A stretch of 64,000 nucleotides of DNA from Pseudomonas fluorescens HK44 (GTDB lineage Bacteria; Pseudomonadota; Gammaproteobacteria; Pseudomonadales; Pseudomonadaceae), in assembly GCF_000217955.3 (NCBI RefSeq), contig NZ_AFOY02000002.1, forward strand, positions 124,001-188,000, written 5' to 3'. Position numbers and translations under genes: made by a program. This document shows, piece by piece, positions 1-9,161 of this stretch. Position 1 is the first letter of the stretch; each line of letters begins with the position of its first letter. The notes under the pieces were generated by a model. The model saw only the letters and a list, made by a program, of their open reading frames with translations, ran no database searches and had not been told where the DNA came from.

Positions 1-962
1 TGCCGTCGATTCGCGTGCTGGAAGACATCGACCTGACGGTGCGCAGGGGTCAGGCCATCGGCGTGATCGGTGAGTCGGGCTCTGGTAAATCGACCCTGGC
101 GCGGGTGGTGGCCGGGTTGCTGACGCCGGCGTTGGGTGGCCTGACCTTTGATGGTCAGCCACTGGGCGGCAGCCTTTGCGACCGTACCGACGAACAATTC
201 AGGCGCATTCAAATGGTCTTCCAGAACGCCGACACCGCGCTCAATCCGATGCACAGCATCAGCACCATTCTGAGCCGGCCGCTGAAGATGTATTTCGGCC
301 TCAAGGGCGCCGCATTGCGCGAGCGCATCGGCGAACTGCTGGACCTGGTGCGCTTGCCACGGAGCCTGGCCGAACGTCGGCCGAATGAACTCTCTGGCGG
401 GCAAAAACAACGGGTCAACCTGGCCCGCGCACTGGCGGCCAAGCCGGACCTGATTCTGTGCGATGAAGTGACCTCGGCGCTGGATACGGTGGTCGGCGCG
501 GCGATTCTTGAACTGCTGCGCGACCTGCGTCAGGAGCTGGGAGTGTCGTATCTGTTCATCAGCCACGACATCTCCACCGTGCGCGCGCTGTGTGACGACA
601 TCGTGGTGATGTACAGCGGCTACAAGGTTCAGGAGGGCAGTCGGCAGTCGTTTGCCCGGGCGCCGTTCCATCCTTACACCGACCTGTTGATTCATTCGGT
701 GCCGGAGCTGCGTCAGGGCTGGCTGGAAAACTGCGGCACCACCTGCGGCACGCTGCCGCCGATCGGTGCAAAGGCCAACGTGCCGGAGTTGTGCACGTTC
801 CTCAATCGCTGCCCGGTGCGGGTCGACGGTCTGTGCAATCGCACTGCGCCGAATCGCCGGACGATTGTCGGTGGCAGTGAAATCCTCTGCCATCACGACA
901 GTGCCGAGCTGCTGAAAACCCAGCAGGATTTGAACAGCATGATTCAGGGAGCCTATGCATGA
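1..962 (+). CDS. Peptide/opine-type ABC transporter ATP-binding protein (5' end outside window)
   Basis: The reading frame is open to the first base of the window, so the start lies upstream. A GTG at 15 is in frame but lies inside the conserved N-terminal strand of the domain. Visible are Walker A (GESGSGKST), the LSGGQKQR signature, Walker B (LILCDEVTSALD) and an H-loop (FISHD). The last 80 residues carry the Cys-containing oligopeptide/dipeptide transporter C-terminal domain (CTFLNRCPV...C). This is a DppF/OppF-type ATPase that energises uptake of peptides or opine-like compounds. It may be the second half of a fused DppD-DppF protein. The stop overlaps the next start as ATGA, so it belongs to the catabolic operon that follows. 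Confidence 0.9.
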   Translation, partial: PSIRVLEDIDLTVRRGQAIGVIGESGSGKSTLARVVAGLLTPALGGLTFDGQPLGGSLCDRTDEQFRRIQMVFQNADTALNPMHSISTILSRPLKMYFGLKGAALRERIGELLDLVRLPRSLAERRPNELSGGQKQRVNLARALAAKPDLILCDEVTSALDTVVGAAILELLRDLRQELGVSYLFISHDISTVRALCDDIVVMYSGYKVQEGSRQSFARAPFHPYTDLLIHSVPELRQGWLENCGTTCGTLPPIGAKANVPELCTFLNRCPVRVDGLCNRTAPNRRTIVGGSEILCHHDSAELLKTQQDLNSMIQGAYA

Positions 963-1267
963 AGGGGCGTTTTGTGAGGCTGGCCGAGCAGGGCCGGCCA
1001 ACCGTCAAATTGAAGGTGGACGGCACACCCATCGAGGCGTTGCAGGGCGACACGCTGATGGTTGCGTTGCTGACCCAGGGTTCGGCGCTGCGTCAGTCGG
1101 AGTTCGATTCGGGCCGGCGGGCCGGTTTTTGCCTGATGGGCGCCTGTCAGGATTGCTGGGTCTGGACCCGCAGCGGCGAACGTCTGCGCGCCTGTTCCAA
1201 CGAAGTCCGTGAAGGGCTGGATATCGTCACCACACAACCGGAGGCGATATGGCCACTGCACGGCTGA
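959..1267 (+). CDS. Small [2Fe-2S] subunit of an HcnA/opine-oxidase-like dehydrogenase
   Basis: This 102-residue protein consists of one 2Fe-2S ferredoxin-like fold (Fer2_4 type). The cluster ligands are C58, C63, C66 and C79 (GFCLMGACQDCW and RAC). Length and arrangement match HcnA and the small subunits of heteromeric opine or D-hydroxyproline dehydrogenases. Its role is electron transfer in a complex with the next two gene products. The start overlaps the ABC ATPase stop by 4 bases, and its own end overlaps the next gene by 19 bases, so translation is probably coupled. The neighbours (ABC uptake, ArgE-like deacylase) favour an amino acid or opine oxidase over cyanide synthesis. Confidence 0.85.
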   Translation: MKGRFVRLAEQGRPTVKLKVDGTPIEALQGDTLMVALLTQGSALRQSEFDSGRRAGFCLMGACQDCWVWTRSGERLRACSNEVREGLDIVTTQPEAIWPLHG

Positions 1268-2640
1268 GCACTCATCGAGTGGTGATCGTCGGCGCTGGGC
1301 CGGCCGGTATTCGCTGCGCCGAAACCTTGCTGGCGGCGGGCTGCACGCCGATCCTGATCGATGAAAATCGCCGGGATGGCGGGCAGATCTACCGGCGCCA
1401 ACCGCAAGGTTTTACCCGCGATTACACCACGTTGTACGGCACCGAAGCGGCCAAGGCCAAAGACTTGCATCAAAGCTTCGACCGCTTGCGCGGGTTGATC
1501 GATTACCGCCCGGACACGCTGGTGTGGAACCTCACGCCGGGGCAACTGTGCTGCGTCAGTCAGGGCACACACTCGACGGTTGATTACGACGCGCTGATCC
1601 TCTGCACCGGCGCCACGGACCGCTTGATGCCGATCGAAGGCTGGCAACTGGCGGGCACCTACAGCCTCGGCGGCGCGCAGATCGCGCTCAAATCCCAGGC
1701 GGTGTCCATCGGTCATCGTGTGGTGTTCATGGGCAGCGGGCCGTTGCTGTACCTGGTCGCCAGTCAATACCTCAAGGCCGGTGCCAACGTGGCGGCGGTG
1801 CTCGACACTTCGCCGCCGAGCAAGCGCATCGGCGCTTTGCCGAAGCTGCTGGCGCGCCCCGGATTGCTGTTCACCGGGATGAAACTGTTGGCGCAGCTGT
1901 ACCGGGCGAAGATCCCGGTGCACCTGGGGATTTCTCCGCTGCAAGTGCTGGGCGATGCCCAGAACGGTGTCAGTGGTGTGCGGGTGCGGACCGCCGAAGG
2001 CGAGACGTTGACGGTGGAGTGCGATGCCGTGGCCCTGGGTTATCACTTGCGCCCGGAAACCCAACTGGCGGATCTGGCCGGTTGCCGTTTGCGCTTTGAT
2101 GAGGCGTCCAGTCAATGGTGGCTGGCCACCGATGAAGAAGGCCGAACCTCGGTAAATGGCGTGTATGCCGCCGGGGATGGTTCGAAAATTCGTGGTGCGG
2201 ACGCCGCCGAACATGCCGGGCGCCTGGTGGCCATGGCACTGCTGGAGGATCTGCACCAGCCGGTGGACGCCGGGTTGCGCGACGAACAACGCCGCGCCCT
2301 GGCGGTGATGGACCAGTTTCGTCTCGGCCTGGCCCAGGCGTTTCCCTGGCCGTCGGCGCAAGCCAAGGCCTTGCCCGACTCGGCCATTGTCTGCCGCTGC
2401 GAGATGATCAGCGCTGGCGAATTGCGTCGCACCGTCAGCGAAAAGGGCGCCTGTGAAGTCAATCGGGCCAAGGCGTTCAGCCGGGTCGGCATGGGCCGCT
2501 GTCAGGGCCGTTATTGCTCCCAGGCGGGAGCCGAGGTGATTGCCGCGGCGGCAGGTGTCAACGTACAACTGGTCGGCCGCCAGCGTGGTCAGGCGCCGGT
2601 CAAACCGCTTTCGATGCTCACCGAGGAGGTGTCGCCATGA
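1249..2640 (+). CDS. FAD/NAD(P)-binding oxidoreductase, HcnB/OoxA-like subunit
   Basis: This 463-residue flavoprotein has an N-terminal dinucleotide-binding motif (VVIVGAGPAG near residue 15), a central pyridine-nucleotide-disulfide reductase-like domain, and a C-terminal BFD-like [2Fe-2S] domain with ligands C382, C384, C418 and C423 (CRC and CQGRYC). This architecture is that of HcnB and of the large subunit of opine and D-hydroxyproline dehydrogenases. It is expected to pass electrons between the substrate-oxidising HcnC-like subunit and the small Fe-S subunit. It is embedded in an operon with overlapping genes on both sides. Confidence 0.87.
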   Translation: MATARLSTHRVVIVGAGPAGIRCAETLLAAGCTPILIDENRRDGGQIYRRQPQGFTRDYTTLYGTEAAKAKDLHQSFDRLRGLIDYRPDTLVWNLTPGQLCCVSQGTHSTVDYDALILCTGATDRLMPIEGWQLAGTYSLGGAQIALKSQAVSIGHRVVFMGSGPLLYLVASQYLKAGANVAAVLDTSPPSKRIGALPKLLARPGLLFTGMKLLAQLYRAKIPVHLGISPLQVLGDAQNGVSGVRVRTAEGETLTVECDAVALGYHLRPETQLADLAGCRLRFDEASSQWWLATDEEGRTSVNGVYAAGDGSKIRGADAAEHAGRLVAMALLEDLHQPVDAGLRDEQRRALAVMDQFRLGLAQAFPWPSAQAKALPDSAIVCRCEMISAGELRRTVSEKGACEVNRAKAFSRVGMGRCQGRYCSQAGAEVIAAAAGVNVQLVGRQRGQAPVKPLSMLTEEVSP

Positions 2641-3791
2641 CGCTACAGAAAGCCGATGTGGTGATTGTCGGGGGCGGCCTGATGGGCTCGGCAGTGGCGT
2701 TTTTCCTGCGCCAGCGCGGGCAGTCGGTGATCTTGCTGGAGCGCGACCAGATCGGTCAGTACGCCAGCGGCGTGAACTTCGGCAACGTCCGGCGCCAGGG
2801 GCGGTTCCTCGGTCAGCTGGAATTGGCCAATCGTTCCTGGGCGTTGTGGAAACGCCTGCCGGAGCTGATCGACGACGACCTCGAGTTCATCGCCAGCGGT
2901 CACATGCGCGTGTGCTACCGCGAAGACGAAATCGCCGAACTGGAGGCCTACGCCGCCGCTCCCGAGGCGGTGCAACTGGACCTGAAAATCTTTCGCGGTG
3001 CCGAGTTGCACCAGCGTTTTCCGTTTCTTGGGCCGGATGTGAAGGGCGGCTCCTACGCACCGCACGACGGCCACGCCAACCCGCGTCTGGCAGCCCCGGC
3101 GTTTGCCCGCGCCGCACGGCGCCTCGGTGCACGGATCGAAGAGCAGACCGAAGTCGCCGAAGTGCAAAAGGTTGGCGGCGAGTTCACCATCACCACCACC
3201 GATGGACGCCAGTTCAGCGCCGAACAGTTGCTGATTACCGCCGGTGCCTGGGGTCAGAAGCTGTCGGCGCAGTTCGGCGAACCGGTGCCGCTGGACACTC
3301 ACGGCCCGCAAATGGCCGTGACCGAGCCGGTGCCCTACGCCTTGCCGACGGTGATCGGCGTGTACACCAAGATTCCCGAGGAAGTGATTTACTTCCGGCA
3401 GATCCCGCGCGGCAACATCGTCATCGGCGGTGGCTACCGCAGCAAGCCGGACATGCTCACCCGTCGGGCTCAGGTCGAGCCGCGCAGCATCCTCAACCAG
3501 ATGCAGCAGATGCGTCGCTTGCTGCCGGGTGTCGGCAACCTGAACATCATCCGCGTCTGGAGCGGCATCGAAGGGTACTTGCCGGACTCCCTGCCGGTGA
3601 TGGGCCGCAGCGGTACGGTCGACGGGTTGTTCTACGCGTTCGGCTTCTGCGGTCACGGCTTTCAGCTTGGCCCGGGCGTCGGCGACGTGATGGCCGAACT
3701 GATCAGCACCGGCAGCACCAACACTTCGATTGAGCCGTTCTCCATTCGCCGGTTCGCCCTTTCAGCCGAGCAACGGAGCAAGGCCTCATGA
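2637..3791 (+). CDS. FAD-dependent amino acid oxidase, HcnC/OoxB-like subunit
   Basis: A 384-residue DAO-family flavoprotein. The FAD-binding motif VVIVGGGLMGSAVA lies at the N-terminus and the C-terminus has the family's GHGFQLGPG motif. I chose the ATG at 2637 because it overlaps the previous stop (ATGA) and is preceded by a GAGGAGG-like site; the longer open frame upstream lies inside the preceding gene. It is the likely substrate-oxidising subunit, acting on an imine- or amine-containing compound such as an opine, glycine or D-hydroxyproline. The specific substrate cannot be read from the sequence. Confidence 0.88.
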   Translation: MTLQKADVVIVGGGLMGSAVAFFLRQRGQSVILLERDQIGQYASGVNFGNVRRQGRFLGQLELANRSWALWKRLPELIDDDLEFIASGHMRVCYREDEIAELEAYAAAPEAVQLDLKIFRGAELHQRFPFLGPDVKGGSYAPHDGHANPRLAAPAFARAARRLGARIEEQTEVAEVQKVGGEFTITTTDGRQFSAEQLLITAGAWGQKLSAQFGEPVPLDTHGPQMAVTEPVPYALPTVIGVYTKIPEEVIYFRQIPRGNIVIGGGYRSKPDMLTRRAQVEPRSILNQMQQMRRLLPGVGNLNIIRVWSGIEGYLPDSLPVMGRSGTVDGLFYAFGFCGHGFQLGPGVGDVMAELISTGSTNTSIEPFSIRRFALSAEQRSKAS

Positions 3792-4945
3792 AACCCCGTG
3801 TACTGGATATTCTCAAACGCCTGATGGCCTTCGATACCGTGTCTTCGGAGTCGAATATGGCCTTGATCGAGTACGTGCGCGACCTGCTGCTGAGCAAGGG
3901 CATCGAGTCGCTGATCGTCAAGGATGAAACCTGCAAGAAGGCCAACCTGTTCGCCAGCACTGGCCCTAAGGAGTTGCCGGGGATTCTGCTGTCCGGGCAC
4001 ACCGACGTGGTCCCGGCAGCGGGCCAGGCCTGGACCGTTCCGGCGTTCCAGGCGACGGTGCAGGAGGGGCGGATTTACGGGCGCGGCAGCTGCGACATGA
4101 AGGGCTTTATCGCGTTGGCCATCGACGCCATGCTCGACGCCGCCGACCATTCGTTGAGCCGTCCACTGCAACTGGCGCTGTCCCATGACGAAGAGACCGG
4201 CTGCGTTGGCGTCCGGCGTTTGCTCGATGTGTTGCACCTGGCGCCGGTGCGGCCATTCCTGTGCCTGATTGGCGAGCCGACCAACATGCAGTTTGTGCTC
4301 GGGCACAAGGGCAAGGGTTCTTACCGCACGTACTGTCGAGGCCTGGAGGCGCACTCATCGCTGGCACCGCGCTCGGTCAATGCGATCCACGTGGCCTGCG
4401 ATTTCATCGCGGCGCTGCGTCAGAGCCAACAGCAATTGCAAGAGCAGGGCGCTCAGGATACGGACTACGACGTGCCTTACAGCACGGTGCATGTCGGGCA
4501 GATTGTCGGCGGCAAGGCGCTGAACATCGTGCCGAACCTCTGCACCCTCGACTTCGAAGTGCGCAACCTGCCGGCAGACGATCTGGATCAGTTCCTGGCG
4601 CAGATGCAAGAGCGTGCGGAAGTGATCGTGCGCGAGGCCAAAAAGCTCTCCAGCGTGGCGGACATCGAGATTGAAACCCTCAATGTCTATCCAGGTCTCG
4701 ATACCCATCCGAGTGTCGAAGCAGTGCGCTTTCTGAAGAACTTCGCCGCACCGGGTACCGGCACCGCCAAAGTCTCGTTCGGCACCGAAGGCGGTTTGTT
4801 CAAGCAGCGCCTGGATGTGCCGGTGGTGGTCTGCGGACCGGGCTCGATCGAACAGGCGCACAAGCCGGACGAGTTTATCGAGATCAGCCAGATGGAGGCC
4901 GGGGAGCGGTTTCTTGAGGGGTTGCTCGGTTCCCTGAAGCAGTGA
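3788..4945 (+). CDS. ArgE/DapE-type M20 deacylase (acetylornithine deacetylase-like)
   Basis: A 385-residue M20-family metallopeptidase. Zinc-site motifs are present: GHTDVVP (H71, D73), GRGSCDMKG (D103) and the catalytic pair E135/E136 in HDEETG. The dimerisation domain lies in the middle of the protein. The family hydrolyses N-acyl amino acids such as N-acetylornithine. The start overlaps the previous stop as ATGA. Its place at the end of an uptake-oxidase operon suggests that it deacylates the imported compound or the oxidase product, rather than serving arginine biosynthesis. A REP element follows at once. Confidence 0.87.
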   Translation: MKPRVLDILKRLMAFDTVSSESNMALIEYVRDLLLSKGIESLIVKDETCKKANLFASTGPKELPGILLSGHTDVVPAAGQAWTVPAFQATVQEGRIYGRGSCDMKGFIALAIDAMLDAADHSLSRPLQLALSHDEETGCVGVRRLLDVLHLAPVRPFLCLIGEPTNMQFVLGHKGKGSYRTYCRGLEAHSSLAPRSVNAIHVACDFIAALRQSQQQLQEQGAQDTDYDVPYSTVHVGQIVGGKALNIVPNLCTLDFEVRNLPADDLDQFLAQMQERAEVIVREAKKLSSVADIEIETLNVYPGLDTHPSVEAVRFLKNFAAPGTGTAKVSFGTEGGLFKQRLDVPVVVCGPGSIEQAHKPDEFIEISQMEAGERFLEGLLGSLKQ

Positions 4946-4970
4946 TGATCGTTCCCAGGCGATACGATTC

Positions 4971-5122
4971 CCTGTGGCGAGGGGGCTTGCCCCCGCTGGG
5001 TCGCGAAGCGGCCCTAAAACCTGCAACCCCATTTCGACAGGCACACCGCATCCACCGGATTTACGACTGCTTCGCAGCCGAGCAGGGCGGTGCGGCGTTC
5101 CGACAAGCCCCCTCGCCATAGG
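4971..5122. repeat. REP-type inverted repeat (REPIN-like)
   Basis: The stretch begins with GTGGCGAGGGGGCTTGCCCC and ends with the inverted partner AAGCCCCCTCGCCA, so it can fold on itself. A near relative sits at 54824-54958. It fills most of the 331-base gap between the ArgE-like gene and the gabD-like gene, and may act as a stabiliser or terminator of the upstream message. I see nothing else in the gap except a probable promoter for the next gene. Confidence 0.8.
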
Positions 5123-5276
5123 GATGCGGGTTGTCTGTCAGCTCCTCGAACTCCTTCGGTAGAGCCTGCCGTCCCACCGCAAATTTCAGCATCCGACGCT
5201 GCCCTCAAGGCGCTTTCAGCATCCTCTTGCGAGACACCTCCCTAGACTGGCAAGTGTCTCGGATCAGGACTCGACC

Positions 5277-6734
5277 ATGCTCAAGAATCGTTTGAAAGAC
5301 CCAAGCCTTTTGGCAGAACTCGCCTACATTGACGGGCAGTGGATCGGCGCCGACAACGCCGCGACGCTCGACGTCATCGACCCGGCCAACGGCCAGTTCC
5401 TCGCCCGCGTACCGGCGATGCAAGGCACGGAAACCCGCCGCGCCATCGACGCCGCCGAAAAAGCCTGGCCAGCCTGGCGTGCGCGCCCGGCCGCCGAGCG
5501 CGCGGCGCTGCTGGAGCGCTGGTATCAGGCGATGATCGACAACCTCGACGACCTCGCGTTGATCATGACCTGCGAACAGGGCAAACCACTGAACGAAGCC
5601 AAAGGCGAAATTCGCTACGGCGCCGGTTTCGTCAAATGGTTCGCCGAGGAAGCCCGCCGGGTTTACGGCGAAACCATGCCGGCTCCCAGCGGCGACCGCC
5701 GACTGCTGACCCTCAAGCAACCGGTGGGTGTCTGTGCGGCGATCACCCCGTGGAACTTTCCCAACGCGATGATCACCCGCAAGTGCGCGCCAGCCTTGGC
5801 AGCGGGTTGCCCGATCATCGTCAAACCCTCGGACCTGACGCCATTGTCGGCGCTGGCTCTGGCAGTGCTGGCCGAGCGCGTCGGCATTCCGGCCGGAGTG
5901 TTCAACGTGCTGACCGGAATGCCCGCCGGCATCGGCGAAGAGCTGACCGGCAACCCGACCGTACGCAAGATTTCCTTCACCGGTTCGACGGCGGTGGGTC
6001 GGTTACTGATGCGCCAGAGTGCCGAGCACATCAAGCGTTTGAGCCTGGAGCTGGGCGGCAATGCACCGTTCATTGTGTTCGACGATGCTGACCTGGAGCA
6101 GGCGGTGGCAGGCATCATGCTCAGCAAGTTTCGCAACGCCGGGCAGACCTGCGTCTGTGCCAACCGCATCCTGGTGCAGGACGGCATTTATGAGCGCTTC
6201 GCCCAGCGGCTGGTGGAGGAGGTGGGCAAGCTCAAGGTCGGCAACGGTCTGGACGCCGACGTCACTATCGGCCCGCTGATCAATCCGGCGGCGGTGAGCA
6301 AAGTCGCCCGGCATATCGACGATGCCCTGAGCCAGGGGGCGCGGTTGCTCTGCGGCAGTGTTCCCGACGGCGACAGTCAATTTGTCCAGCCAACGGTACT
6401 CGGCGATACCCACGCCGGCATGCTGCTGGCCAACGAAGAAACCTTCGGCCCGGTGGCGCCGCTGATGCGTTTTACCGACGAAGCCGAAGCACTCGCGCTG
6501 GCCAATGCCACACCTTATGGCCTGGGCGCCTACTATTTCACTCAGGACCTGCGCCGCTCATGGCGTTTCGGTGAAGCGCTGGAGTTCGGCATGGTCGGCC
6601 TCAACACCGGGATCATTTCCATGGAAGTCGCCCCGTTCGGCGGCATCAAGCAGTCGGGCCTGGGTCGTGAAGGCAGCAAGTACGGCCTGGATGAATACCT
6701 TGAAGTCAAAGCCTTCCACATTGGCGGGCTGTAA
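5277..6734 (+). CDS. gabD: NAD(P)-dependent succinate-semialdehyde dehydrogenase-like aldehyde dehydrogenase
   Basis: A 485-residue aldehyde dehydrogenase with the general base E258 in ELGGNAP and the nucleophile C292 in GQTCVCANR. The spacing and flanking residues match GabD-type succinate-semialdehyde dehydrogenases. A paralogue acting on another semialdehyde (for example glutarate or 2-oxoglutarate semialdehyde) cannot be excluded. It is followed after 26 bases by the ttuC-like gene. A GabT-like aminotransferase lies 2.4 kb downstream, consistent with a route from an omega-amino acid to a dicarboxylate. Confidence 0.85.
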   Translation: MLKNRLKDPSLLAELAYIDGQWIGADNAATLDVIDPANGQFLARVPAMQGTETRRAIDAAEKAWPAWRARPAAERAALLERWYQAMIDNLDDLALIMTCEQGKPLNEAKGEIRYGAGFVKWFAEEARRVYGETMPAPSGDRRLLTLKQPVGVCAAITPWNFPNAMITRKCAPALAAGCPIIVKPSDLTPLSALALAVLAERVGIPAGVFNVLTGMPAGIGEELTGNPTVRKISFTGSTAVGRLLMRQSAEHIKRLSLELGGNAPFIVFDDADLEQAVAGIMLSKFRNAGQTCVCANRILVQDGIYERFAQRLVEEVGKLKVGNGLDADVTIGPLINPAAVSKVARHIDDALSQGARLLCGSVPDGDSQFVQPTVLGDTHAGMLLANEETFGPVAPLMRFTDEAEALALANATPYGLGAYYFTQDLRRSWRFGEALEFGMVGLNTGIISMEVAPFGGIKQSGLGREGSKYGLDEYLEVKAFHIGGL

Positions 6735-6760
6735 CTCACAGACACGGGGAGCCACGATTG

Positions 6761-7840
6761 ATGAGCAAGACATTCAGAATCGCTGCGATTGCCGGCGATG
6801 GCATCGGCAAGGAAGTCCTGCCCGAAGGGTTGCGGGTACTGGAGCAGGCCGCGAAGAAATGGCAGCTGGAGTTGAGCATCGAGGTGCTCGACTGGGCCCA
6901 TTGCGATTACTACCTGGAGCATGGGCAGATGATGCCCGACGACTGGTTCGAACAGCTCAAGGGCTTTGACGCGATCTACTTCGGCGCCGTGGGTTGGCCG
7001 GACAAAGTGCCGGATCACATTTCCCTGTGGGGTTCGCTGCTGAAGTTTCGTCGGGATTTCGACCAGTACGTGAACATCCGCCCGGTGCGGCTGTTCCCCG
7101 GTGTGCCGTGCCCATTGGCTGGGCGCAAGCCGGGGGACATCGATTTCGTGGTGATTCGCGAGAACACCGAAGGCGAATATTCCTCGGTCGGCGGCAAGAT
7201 GTTCGAAGGCACCGAGCATGAGTTCGTGCTGCAAGAGTCGGTGTTCACCCGGCGCGGCGTCGACCGGATTCTCAAGTTCGCTTTCGAGCTGGCCCAGACC
7301 CGGCCACGCAAACGCCTGACGGCGGCGACCAAGTCCAACGGCATTTCCATCAGCATGCCGTACTGGGACGAGCGCACCGCATTGATGGCCGCGCAGTACC
7401 CGGAGATCACCTGGGACAAGCAGCACATCGACATTCTGTGTGCGCGTTTCGTGCTGCAACCGGACCGCTTTGACGTGGTGGTGGCGTCGAACCTGTTCGG
7501 CGATATTCTCTCCGACCTCGGTCCGGCCTGCGCTGGCACCATCGGCATTGCGCCGTCGGCGAATCTTGATCCGGAGCGGCGTTTTCCGTCGCTGTTCGAA
7601 CCGGTGCATGGCTCGGCACCGGATATCTATGGGCAGAACATCGCCAACCCGATTGCGATGATCTGGTCCGGGGCGTTGATGCTCGATTTCCTCGGAAACG
7701 GTGATGAGCGCTATCGCGCGGCGCATGACGGGATTTTGCAGGCGATCGAGCGGGTGATTGCCGAAGGGCCGATCACGCCGGATCTGGGCGGGAAGGGCTC
7801 GACTCAGGATGTCGGAAAGGCGATTGCCGACAGACTGTAA
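6761..7840 (+). CDS. ttuC: Tartrate/D-malate dehydrogenase (isopropylmalate dehydrogenase family)
   Basis: A 359-residue beta-decarboxylating dehydrogenase. The N-terminus (IAAIAGDGIGKEVLPEG), VVIRENTEGEYS and the C-terminal EPVHGSAPDIYG motif are those of the TtuC/DmlA group, which oxidises tartrate or D-malate with NAD. The ATG at 6761 has a GGGGA site 13 bases upstream; an in-frame TTG just before it is less likely. It forms an apparent two-gene unit with the aldehyde dehydrogenase. A REP element lies directly after the stop. Confidence 0.87.
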   Translation: MSKTFRIAAIAGDGIGKEVLPEGLRVLEQAAKKWQLELSIEVLDWAHCDYYLEHGQMMPDDWFEQLKGFDAIYFGAVGWPDKVPDHISLWGSLLKFRRDFDQYVNIRPVRLFPGVPCPLAGRKPGDIDFVVIRENTEGEYSSVGGKMFEGTEHEFVLQESVFTRRGVDRILKFAFELAQTRPRKRLTAATKSNGISISMPYWDERTALMAAQYPEITWDKQHIDILCARFVLQPDRFDVVVASNLFGDILSDLGPACAGTIGIAPSANLDPERRFPSLFEPVHGSAPDIYGQNIANPIAMIWSGALMLDFLGNGDERYRAAHDGILQAIERVIAEGPITPDLGGKGSTQDVGKAIADRL

Positions 7841-7858
7841 GTCACCCACCGAACTACT

Positions 7859-7945
7859 GTGTGCGAGCCTGCTCGCGATGAGGGCCTGACATTCAGCAGT
7901 GATGTTGACTGACAGTCCGCTATCGCGAGCAGGCTCGCTCCCACA
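7859..7945. repeat. REPIN: two inverted REP sequences
   Basis: GTGCGAGCCTGCTCGCGATG on the left and the inverted ATCGCGAGCAGGCTCGCTCC on the right flank about 40 bases. A close relative lies at 20614-20708. It separates the convergent ttuC-like and ghrA-like genes. Confidence 0.85.
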
Positions 7946-7962
7946 TTTTGATTTTTGTGTGT

Positions 7963-8889
7963 TCAGTAGCCTTGGGTGCGATCGATCTGGCCGACCATCG
8001 GCTTGCCACTTTGATGGCACCGAATATTCTCCAGCAACACCCCGAACGCACTTTCTGGCTGTGTCATCGCTGCAATGTGCGGGGTCAGCAGAATCTGCGG
8101 ATGGTCCCAAAACGGATGATCCACCGGCGCCGGTTCTTCCTGCAGCACATCGAGTACGGCACCGCTCAGTTGTCCGCTGTCCAGCGCCTCCAGCAAATCG
8201 CTTTCCACCAGATGCCCGCCACGGCCCATGTTGATCAGCGCCGCGCCACGGGGAAGTTGCCGGAACAGCGTGCGGTCGAGAATGCCTTGGGTCTGTTCGG
8301 TCAGCGGCAGTACGCATAGCAGAATGTCGCACTGGCTCAGGAACGCTGGCAGTTGCTCGCTTCCGGCATGGCAATCGACGCCCGGGACTTGATGGGCACT
8401 GCGCGCCCAGCCGGACAACGCAAAACCCAGGGGCTGCAAGGTCGCCAGAATCTGTCGGGCCTGGGTCCCGAGGCCCATGACGCCAACCCGGCGCTTGGCC
8501 GCCGGTTGCAGCAAGTGAGCCTGCCAGCACCGGGCCATTTGTTGCTGGCGATAGCGCAGCATGTCCCGGTGCAGGCTGAGCACCGCAAAACTGGCGTATT
8601 CGCACATGCCGCGAGTGATGCCAGGGTCCAGCAGGCGCACCACTGGCAGGCTCGTCGGCAAGCGGTTCAAGTCCAGTTGATCGACCCCGGCGGACAACGC
8701 AAACAACACGCGCAGATTGGGCAGCAGAGCCGCAAGATCATCCGGTGCCTGCCAGGCGGCCAGGTACTGAATGTCCTTGGGGTCGCCAATGTCCGGCCAG
8801 GCGCGCCATTCGATGTCCGGGGCGTGGGCGGCGAACAGCGCTTTCCACTGTTCGCCGCGTACCGGGTCAGCTTTATAAAGCAGGGCCAT
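7963..8889 (-). CDS. ghrA: Glyoxylate/hydroxypyruvate reductase A-like D-2-hydroxyacid dehydrogenase
   Basis: A 308-residue D-isomer-specific 2-hydroxyacid dehydrogenase. The NAD-binding motif GVMGLGTQARQ, the INMGRGGHLVE strand and the PHIAAMT catalytic histidine region are visible. It matches the GhrA group, which reduces glyoxylate and hydroxypyruvate. The ATG at 8889 has AGGA seven bases upstream; the longer open frame up to 9075 lacks family similarity. It is convergent with the ttuC-like gene and divergent from the aminotransferase gene. Confidence 0.85.
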   Translation of the reverse strand: MALLYKADPVRGEQWKALFAAHAPDIEWRAWPDIGDPKDIQYLAAWQAPDDLAALLPNLRVLFALSAGVDQLDLNRLPTSLPVVRLLDPGITRGMCEYASFAVLSLHRDMLRYRQQQMARCWQAHLLQPAAKRRVGVMGLGTQARQILATLQPLGFALSGWARSAHQVPGVDCHAGSEQLPAFLSQCDILLCVLPLTEQTQGILDRTLFRQLPRGAALINMGRGGHLVESDLLEALDSGQLSGAVLDVLQEEPAPVDHPFWDHPQILLTPHIAAMTQPESAFGVLLENIRCHQSGKPMVGQIDRTQGY

Positions 8890-9161
8890 GGGCATTTCCT
8901 GAAGGGTGAAGAGGCTGTCCATCATCGCGCAACGCCAGCGCAGGATCTGTCGAAAGGGCCGGGATAAACGCGTTGCACCCGTTTCTATCAGGTATGCCCC
9001 GGCAGATTCGGCGGGCTGAAGGAATCTGCCGTTTGGCAGGGTGAAAACAGTCGATCCGAATTTCTCAGGGCGCAAGTTCGGCGTAGTTCGTTTCGTACAA
9101 GCCTTAACCTGAACACCATCGCAACCACCTCCCGGTTGCCGGACTCACGATGGGAAATGCC

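Noticed and set aside
1147..2568. 473-codon open frame on the minus strand
   Set aside because: It is fully opposite the HcnB-like gene, has no domain motifs and an odd His/Arg/Gln-rich composition.
959..3791. hcnABC, true hydrogen cyanide synthase
   Set aside because: The subunit layout fits, but the genes are embedded in an uptake and deacylase operon, so I kept to HcnABC-like and gave no hcn symbols.
6542..8605. 687-codon open frame on the minus strand
   Set aside because: It lies opposite the ttuC-like gene and overlaps the gabD-like and ghrA-like genes; those have clear family motifs, and this frame has none. It is a shadow in GC-rich DNA.
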